From assembly GCF_030009775.1 (NCBI RefSeq), contig NZ_JASCTH010000027.1:62001-126000 (forward strand): DNA of 64,000 nt. The letters run 5' to 3'. The notes beneath the pieces are model-generated. The model did no database searches, was not told the origin of the DNA, and was given only the letters and a program-made list of their open reading frames with translations. Made by a program: the position numbers and the translations under genes. The stretch comes from Actinoplanes sandaracinus (GTDB lineage: Bacteria; Actinomycetota; Actinomycetes; Mycobacteriales; Micromonosporaceae). Shown one piece after another: positions 59,048 through 64,000 of this stretch (position 1 is the first letter of the stretch; each line of letters opens with the position of its first letter).

Positions 59048-59127
59048 CAGCCCCTGCGCGAGGCCCGGGGCTGGTGTTAGCGGTGATCGAAGGAGGGCCG
59101 AGGCTATAGTCCTGGTCCCGGCCCTCC
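59048..59127. terminator. Two hairpins between convergent genes
   Basis: CAGCCCC (59048-59054) pairs with GGGGCTG (59067-59073) after the marR stop. A second stem GGAGGGCCG (59092-59100) pairs with CGGCCCTCC (59119-59127) ahead of the minus-strand TPR remnant. Both fit intrinsic terminators of a high-GC genome. Confidence 0.6.
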
Positions 59128-59149
59128 ACGAAGCGCGGCAGTAGCGTCG

Positions 59150-59850
59150 TCAGCATTCCCGCCCGTCTGCCGCCACACCCGAGCCAGAGGTCGCAAGGTC
59201 GAGACCCTCCCCGGCGACCAGATCGCGCAGCTCGCTCTCCCGGCCGTCCTTGGGGAGCAAGTCAGCGAGTTGCTTGATCTCGTTGACGGGGCCGCGCCGT
59301 ACCCGCCGGCCTTGTCTTTCGAGCACCGTCACCAATGACTGCGCAGCGTTCTGGGGTTCGCCCCGCCAGCCTTCCGGTTGCCGTTCCATCGCCTTGACCA
59401 GGTCCTCCAAGAGATTGATGACCCGCTCGTCGCGGTCCCCATCAGCCGTGGCTTCGACTAGCGCCGAGACGAGAAACCACTCCGTCAGGTACGGCTGGAG
59501 CAGGGTGAACACCTCATCCAGCCGGCCTTGTCGGCCGAGGAGCAACGCCAGAGCGTGCACCGCGTTCCGAGCGCCGGCATCGGCGTGAGGCTGCGCGAAC
59601 GCGATCGCCGCATCGGTGCCATGCGCGGTTTCCAGGATTGCGGCGACCTGGTCGTTGCCGGCATCCCGGCCGGACCGTATGAAGCTGCGGTAGATCGTCG
59701 GCGCGTCATCATCTCACCTCGGCGAAGTAGTTCCTATCCCAGCGCGTCGCCGCAGGTCCCATCGTCGTCGTCCGCTGCGGAGCGCAGCACGTCGAGGTGG
59801 TTGCGTTCCACCAGCAGCCACACGACCCGGTACGGAACGTCTTGAGATGC
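59150..59850 (-). pseudogene. Decayed TPR-repeat gene
   Basis: The frame up to about 59705 reads DAPTIYRSFIRSGRDAGNDQ, VAAILETAHGTDAAIAFAQP, HALALLLGRQGRLDEVFTLL, but it has no start codon and is closed by a TGA upstream. A second piece in another frame, VPYRVVWLLVERNHLDVLRS + AADDDDGTCG (to TAG near 59739), carries the same repeat type (LL-ERG-LD-LR-AD family). The gene is thus frameshifted and truncated. The ORF from GTG 59560 (136 aa) might still be made. Confidence 0.55.
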
Positions 59851-59994
59851 CAACCTGAGCGGAACTGTAGAGAGCACCTTCCGCACGAGTAGAAATACCC
59901 GGGTGCAGTGCCCGCACGCTGACATTGACCTGGCAGACTGCCGGGCCTCGACCAGCCGGCCCGACCGACAGGATCCCGTCAGCACTTGACAGGC

Positions 59995-60070
59995 ATCATC
60001 CTAGGATGGCTTAGCGGTAGTGCGGCAAGCCGCACCCCGGAAAACCACAAAGGACGGCTTCGCCGACCAC
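59995..60070 (+). repeat. Structured repeat element, copy B
   Basis: CATCATCCTAGGATGG contains the perfect palindrome CATCCTAGGATG, then the hairpin GTGCGGC-AA-GCCGCAC (60019-60034), CCCGGAAAACCACAAAGGA and the CGGC-TTC-GCCG ending. It matches copy A (52857-52927) at most positions, including both hairpins. It lies in an otherwise gene-free stretch, 60071-60352, ahead of the nitroreductase-hemerythrin gene. Confidence 0.7.
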
Positions 60071-60352
60071 ACACAGCCGGTTGAAGTCGGTAGGGTGGGC
60101 GCGTGACTGCCGGGTCGGCCTTGGGCCATTACCGAGTGGGGCACCCGGCCGGTTCGTGACCGCCGGGCGACCGCCACGGTCGCCTGCCGCCCGCGCCCCG
60201 CCGCTGCCTGATCGCGATCGTGTACGCGACGCCGCACTGATTCATGCCGTCATTCGCGGCGGCCGGCCGTGGTTCGCCTCGCGGCCTTCTGTCCGGGTTC
60301 CCGCATCAGGGGCGCCCGGCCGACTCCGTCACCGAGCTACCGAAAGTTGAGA

Positions 60353-61192
60353 ATGCCGAACGATTTCAACACCTCCATCATCGACGAGTTCCGGGCCAAC
60401 CACGGCCGGGTCGGTGGGATGTTCGAGGGTGCGCGCCTGCTGTTGCTGACCACGACCGGCGCTCGCAGTGGCCGCCCGCACACGGTGCCGCTGGCGTATC
60501 TGCCCGACGGTGAGCGGATGCTGGTGATCGGGTCTGCCGGCGGGTCGGAGCGTCATCCCGCCTGGTTTCACAATCTGCTGGCCGATCCGGTCGCCACGGT
60601 GGAGGACGGTGCGTTCATCTACAAGGTGGAGGCGACGGTGCTGTCCGGGAAGGAGCGGGACGAGGCGTTCGCGCGGGCGGTCGAGCAGAGTCCCGGCTGG
60701 GCCGATTACGAGCGGCGGTCGGGGCGGGAGCTGCCGGTGGTGGCGTTGACGGCTGTTCCGGTTCCGGGTCCGCCGCGGTCGGATGCGGGTTCGCCGGGGG
60801 AGATGCTGCGGATCGTGCATGACGCGTTCCGGCGGGAGCTGGCGTTGATCCGTACCGAGGTGGCGGGCTCTGGTGTGGTTCTGGGTGCGCAGTTGCGGGT
60901 GAACTGTTTGACGTTGTGTGCCGGGTTGCACGGTCATCATGTACGTGAGGATCAGGGGATGTTTCCGGGGTTGGTGGAGGCTTATCCGGATCTGGCGCCG
61001 GTGATCGCGCGGTTGCGGGCCGAGCACGAGACGGTGGCGATGCTGGTGGGGCGGTTGCGGGAGGCGATCGCTGATCCTGGTTTGACGAGGGACGCGTTGG
61101 TTGCGGAGGTTGATGCGCTCACCGCTGAGCTGGAGAGGCATCTGGATTACGAGGAGGCGGCGCTGATTCCGGCGCTCGACGGCAAGATCTAG
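60353..61192 (+). CDS. F420-type nitroreductase fused to hemerythrin domain, second copy
   Basis: 279 residues from ATG 60353. The order is the same as in the gene at 15972: SIIDEFRANHGRVGGMFEGA, RLLLLTTTGARSGRPHTVPL, HPAWFHNLLADPVATVED (DDN-like), then a hemerythrin half with LCAGLHGHHVREDQGMFPGL, RLRAEHETVAMLVGRLREA and LERHLDYEEAALIPALDG. The di-iron ligands His and Glu are at expected positions. Codon use shifts here toward GTG/TTG-rich third positions compared with the first copy. A hairpin terminator (61240-61256) follows. Confidence 0.85.
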   Translation: MPNDFNTSIIDEFRANHGRVGGMFEGARLLLLTTTGARSGRPHTVPLAYLPDGERMLVIGSAGGSERHPAWFHNLLADPVATVEDGAFIYKVEATVLSGKERDEAFARAVEQSPGWADYERRSGRELPVVALTAVPVPGPPRSDAGSPGEMLRIVHDAFRRELALIRTEVAGSGVVLGAQLRVNCLTLCAGLHGHHVREDQGMFPGLVEAYPDLAPVIARLRAEHETVAMLVGRLREAIADPGLTRDALVAEVDALTAELERHLDYEEAALIPALDGKI

Positions 61193-61239
61193 ATTTCGTA
61201 CGGCTACGGAACCCCGCGCCGTGGCGGTCCGCGCGGCGT

Positions 61240-61256
61240 GGGCGCCACTGGCGCCC
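61240..61256. terminator. Hairpin terminator
   Basis: GGGCGCC-ACT-GGCGCCC, a perfect 7-bp stem with a 3-nt loop, 48 nt after the nitroreductase-hemerythrin stop. Confidence 0.6.
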
Positions 61257-61341
61257 GGCTGCGCGGGCTGCGGGCTGCTGCGTGGCCGGGGCGGGGGAAA
61301 TCCGGGTGTGTGTGAGGGCTGGTTGCCCTAGTGTCCGCGGG

Positions 61342-62058
61342 ATGGATTCTGCGGCGACTTCCGACCTGTCCGCGCTCTGTTTCGGTGCCGATGATCCGCG
61401 GGCTCTGGCGCTGTTCTGGGCCGAGTTCCTGGGCCGGGAGGTCGGTGCCGATCTGGTGGTGGCGCCTGGTGATGAGGGCGGGTTGCGGTTGCGGTTCGTG
61501 GCGGCCAGGGGTCCGAAGGCGGGTCCTAACCAGATGCATTTCGATCTGACGAGCGCGTCGCCGCGGGAGCAGGAGCGGACGGTGGCGCGGGCTTTGGCGT
61601 TGGGTGCGCGGCATATCGATGTCGGGCAGTTGCCGGAGGAGGGTCATGTGGTGCTGGCCGATCCTGAGGGCAACGAGTTCTGTGTCATCGAGGCGGGTAA
61701 CGCGTTCCTGGCGGGGTGCGGTTTCATCGGTGCGGTGTCGAGTGACGGTTCACGGGCGGTGGGTTGTTTCTGGGCTGCGGCGCTGGGGTGGCCGTTGGTG
61801 TGGGATCAGGGTGAGGAGACGGCGATCCAGTCGCCGGCCGGCGGTACGAAGATCACGTGGGGTGGGCCGCCGGTGGCGCCGAAGACGGGTGTGAACCGGT
61901 TGTTCCTGGAGTTGGTGGCGCCGGCTGGTGGTGATTGGCGGGCCGAGGTGGAACGGTTGGCGGGGTTGGGGGCGGCGCGGGTGACCGATGGGGACGGTTT
62001 TGTGGATCTGCTGGACCCGGACGGGAATGAGTTTCGTCTGCTGACGGGTCTGTCCTGA
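61342..62058 (+). CDS. Double VOC (glyoxalase-like) protein
   Basis: 238 residues from ATG 61342 (MDSAATSDLSALCFGADDPR). Two VOC domains are in tandem: one ends VVLADPEGNEFCVIEAGNAF, the second ends VDLLDPDGNEFRLLTGLS. Each has the glyoxalase-like H/E/Q layout (NQMHFDLTSASPREQERTVA). Such proteins can be lyases, dioxygenases or resistance proteins. It is the same subfamily as the truncated gene at 1-248. Substrate unknown. Confidence 0.82.
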   Translation: MDSAATSDLSALCFGADDPRALALFWAEFLGREVGADLVVAPGDEGGLRLRFVAARGPKAGPNQMHFDLTSASPREQERTVARALALGARHIDVGQLPEEGHVVLADPEGNEFCVIEAGNAFLAGCGFIGAVSSDGSRAVGCFWAAALGWPLVWDQGEETAIQSPAGGTKITWGGPPVAPKTGVNRLFLELVAPAGGDWRAEVERLAGLGAARVTDGDGFVDLLDPDGNEFRLLTGLS

Positions 62059-62385
62059 CCGGTCGGTCATGGTGCCGGCGGGGCTGACGCGCAGACTTGA
62101 CGTCGCGGTCGGCGCCGGCGGCCGCGGCCGCGCTCGACGGCGAGCTGGGTGCGGGTGGTGGCCAGGTGGCGGTGGCCCTCCTGGGGTGATCGCGGCTGAC
62201 CAGCCGCTGCCGTCGGAAGTGCGGGAGTGGGCTTCGACGAGGAGTGGCCACGGTTGCTGCCGCAGCACGATGGGGAAATGTAGCGTCCAGAGCGGGCCGA
62301 ACGGGGAATCCGTGCTGCTGAGCACCGCGGCCGACGGCATGCCGGCCGAGCTCCCGCGCGACCTCGTCGCCCGGGTCTACCGGGG
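62059..62385. other. Gap with one possible fragment
   Basis: 327 bases. On the plus strand near 62277-62410 lies MGKCSVQSGPNGESVLLSTA, ADGMPAELPRDLVARVYRGH, which may be a remnant of an unknown gene cut by the Tn3 remnant. Nothing else can be supported. Confidence 0.3.
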
Positions 62386-62808
62386 TCACAGCGAGATCCT
62401 CGTGCAGGTGACGATCAAAATACTTGTCGGTGCGGGCTCGTTCAGCCGCAGCGGCCGGTAGCCGTCGGTGTCGAGCCGGGCGAGTTCGCCGTCGATGTCG
62501 ACGGAGTGGGTGCCGTAGAAGTGCACATTCTCGTGGTGGGTCGGCCAGATGTGCGCCAGGAGCTCGTCGTCGACGTCGCGGCCGGTCCGGCGCAGGGCGG
62601 CCACGCCGAGGCCGTGGTACTCAGTGGACCAGCAGACGATCGCGTTGGTGGCCAGGGTGAGGCACCACATCTGCTCGGTCTGCTGCTCGTGGTGCCGGCA
62701 CCGGAGCGCGCCCTCGTCGGCGTACGCGGTGGTGCCGGAGGCGCTTGTGCGCGGTTGAAGACCTGCAGGAGCGAAGACAGGGCTGGTGGCGTTCACCGAT
62801 GGTGACAT
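62386..62808 (-). pseudogene. Tn3-family transposase C-terminal fragment
   Basis: The minus strand reads EQMWCLTLATNAIVCWSTEY, HGLGVAALRRTGRDVDDELL, AHIWPTHHENVHFYGTHSVD, IDGELARLDTDGYRPLRLNE. This is the conserved end of the Tn3-type DDE transposase. Only about 100 of the usual 1,000 residues are left. The part before it (about 62700-62808) is not transposase-like. No terminal inverted repeats seen. It marks a past insertion. Confidence 0.78.
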
Positions 62809-62877
62809 CAGGGTCCTCGTTGTTGAGCGCGACGCGCGCGGGCCGAGCCGAGACCGAGGACGCGTGTAACACTCTGG

Positions 62878-63441
62878 CTAGATGATGACCTCGGGGCGGA
62901 GCCGTGGGATTGCCCATGGTTCCAGGGTGCCGGTGACCAGTTCGGCGAGGAACTGAACTGCCCCGCCGGCGTAGTGCCACCAGGCGAGGTTGCGGGACGC
63001 GACGGTGACTGGCCACTCATCGGGTCCGGCGCCAGTTGTAGTCCACAAGAAGACATCGCCTTGGTTCGATTCGGCCCAGGGAAGCAGGCCGCCAGGGGCG
63101 GGGTGGGGGCGCAAACCGATGGACATGTCCCCCTCCCACCAGTTCTGGACAAGCTCCAACTCGCTGTGAGTGCCGCGTAGCCAACGGTGCTCTATGCCTG
63201 GCTCGGGAAGGCGGACGTGTAAGAAGTCGTCTAGGACAAAAGGCGGGTAGAGCGCGGCGAGCAGCTTGTAGTCGGCCGGCAGAGCGATGCCCAGTCCTTC
63301 CTCCAGCAGTGCCACGTTCAGGGCGGCAGGCTCAGGGCGGCGGTACTTGGCGAGGCAGGGCACTGCCAGCTCAAGTACGTGTACTGCCGCGGCTGGCTCT
63401 GTGATCCGGCTCTGAGGCGTCTGGGTGCCAATGAGGTCCAT
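62878..63441 (-). CDS. SMI1/KNR4-like (immunity-type) protein
   Basis: 187 residues, cytosolic. LNVALLEEGLGIALPADYKL, LAALYPPFVLDDFLHVRLPE and GLLPWAESNQGDVFLWTTTG are the pattern of SUKH / SMI1-KNR4 domains, which often serve as immunity proteins against secreted toxins in bacteria. No toxin is seen near it. It may be an orphan immunity gene. Confidence 0.75.
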   Translation of the reverse strand: MDLIGTQTPQSRITEPAAAVHVLELAVPCLAKYRRPEPAALNVALLEEGLGIALPADYKLLAALYPPFVLDDFLHVRLPEPGIEHRWLRGTHSELELVQNWWEGDMSIGLRPHPAPGGLLPWAESNQGDVFLWTTTGAGPDEWPVTVASRNLAWWHYAGGAVQFLAELVTGTLEPWAIPRLRPEVII

Positions 63442-63582
63442 GGACGATCACCATGCCAGGCGGGCGTGATTGAGTGGAAGATGGCTCCGTAGCGGCCAGC
63501 ACCCCGGCTGATCTCTAACGCGCGTGCACTGCGCGTTAGCCCTGTCGGATATGCCGGAGTGGGTCGTGCGGCTACCCGCCGA

Positions 63583-63789
63583 TCAGTGGGGCTCGATGAG
63601 GTTGTCTGCCAGCGGGATCGACAGTTCTTGCGTCGCGGGCCATGGCGGAGTTTCGGGGCCCTGGCGCCAGGTGAGATGCACCTGGACGAAACCGGCGGAG
63701 TCGTCGTCGACTCGGAACAAGACTTCATCACAGCGACCGCAGCGGGCGACCGCAATGATCTTCTTGCCGAAGAGCGGGTGTCCTTGATG
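63583..63789 (-). CDS. Small zinc-ribbon-type protein with no normal start codon
   Basis: A conserved-looking protein reads HPLFGKKIIAVARCGRCDEV, LFRVDDDSAGFVQVHLTWRQ, GPETPPWPATQELSIPLADN and LIEPH to TGA 63583-63585. The CGRC pair may bind metal. I recognise the HLTWRQGPE pattern as a small conserved family. No ATG, GTG or TTG precedes it in frame before the N-terminal HPLFGKK, so it is either 5'-truncated or uses an unusual start. The region 63442-63582 shows no gene. Confidence 0.55.
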   Translation of the reverse strand, partial: HQGHPLFGKKIIAVARCGRCDEVLFRVDDDSAGFVQVHLTWRQGPETPPWPATQELSIPLADNLIEPH

Positions 63790-63853
63790 AGGCCGCTGAG
63801 GTGAGGTGGGCGCGGCGACGGTGGTGGGCTGTGTCGTACCCCGGGGTGGTGGC

Positions 63854-64000
63854 TCAGGGGGTGGGGAAGTGCACTGACCAGTGGCCGTGGTGGGTCAGGC
63901 GGGTGACGGAGAGCGGGGCGACGGCGAGGCGCCGGGAGCCGGTCGCGGGGAGTTCGAGGGCCGCGGCGATGAGGGTGCGGATGATGATCGGGTGGGCGAC
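63854..64000 (-). CDS. C-terminal end of a possible histidine-phosphatase-family protein
   Basis: Partial: the gene runs off the right edge. The visible end, VAHPIIIRTLIAAALELPAT, GSRRLAVAPLSVTRLTHHGH, WSVHFPTP, looks like the last helix and strands of phosphoglycerate-mutase-like (histidine phosphatase) proteins, where the second catalytic His precedes IRTLIAAALEL. The upstream part is not in the window, so the assignment is tentative. Confidence 0.45.
   Translation of the reverse strand, partial: VAHPIIIRTLIAAALELPATGSRRLAVAPLSVTRLTHHGHWSVHFPTP

Noticed and set aside
59986..60007. TTGACA with TAGGAT as a sigma-70 promoter in repeat copy B
   Set aside because: Spacing is only 10 nt, too short for a -35/-10 pair; the TAGGAT belongs to the CCTAGG palindrome.
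60002..60055. tRNA-like look of repeat copy B (GGCTTAGCGGTAG resembles a D-arm)
   Set aside because: No anticodon stem, T-arm or acceptor pairing could be made, and copy A lacks the D-arm-like bases.

Overview
The window is about 70% GC, uses GTG and TTG starts freely, and holds actinobacterial family signatures: F420-type nitroreductases, DrrA-like ABC exporters, a LexA of actinobacterial type and a small MSRTDKD-type protein. I infer a Gram-positive actinobacterium, most likely of the Micromonosporaceae (Actinoplanes-like). The genus is inference only. It looks like accessory chromosome: few housekeeping genes, many regulator/effector pairs, and about ten decayed or deleted genes. I saw no rRNA, tRNA or CRISPR array.

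1-7 kb: a minus-strand HEAT-like gene, DoxX, SRPBCC and ArsR set with its own palindromic operator. Next to it is a divergent sulfur-type module: an ArsR-rhodanese regulator against an MBL-double-rhodanese protein and two translationally coupled MFS transporters. 7-17 kb: a methyltransferase, two GNATs, a PP2C-like protein, a sulfotransferase, a TetR-controlled DrrAB-type ABC exporter, an XRE / methionine aminopeptidase pair, and a nitroreductase-hemerythrin fusion. 18-22 kb: a minus-strand ECF sigma, anti-sigma, ABC ATPase and ABC permease operon, with lexA downstream. 22-30 kb: ASCH and SDR genes, membrane proteins, a cluster of secreted or membrane unknowns containing one frameshifted gene, and a LysR / EamA / NAD(P)-binding locus.

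30-45 kb: a transposase remnant, a 1,013-residue bacterial RING-finger protein with a TerD-like C-terminal region, a TetR with a perfect 20-bp operator controlling an epoxide-hydrolase homologue that has lost its catalytic residues, a truncated TAP-like secreted protein, an MFS exporter with a divergent regulator, and a small-protein cassette. The cassette appears to be preceded by a leaderless leader peptide and a hairpin covering the Shine-Dalgarno site. Then come a deleted gene, a resolvase remnant and a second LysR / EamA pair. 45-54 kb: a phosphotransferase, a membrane-anchored STAND-type NTPase with TPR repeats, an orphan LuxR protein with a degenerate receiver, a TetR / DHA2 exporter pair, and a secreted serine hydrolase. 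54-64 kb: a small ribbon-helix-helix operon, a MarR regulon (YceI, pirin, nitroreductase) with three matching operators, decayed TPR and Tn3 genes, a second nitroreductase-hemerythrin fusion, a double VOC protein, an SMI1/KNR4-like protein, and the end of a gene that may be a histidine phosphatase.

The clearest themes are one regulator facing one effector operon across a short palindromic operator, and oxidative, sulfur or electrophile stress functions. A structured repeat of about 70 bp with the palindrome CCTAGG occurs twice, and its core occurs a third time beside the resolvase remnant.
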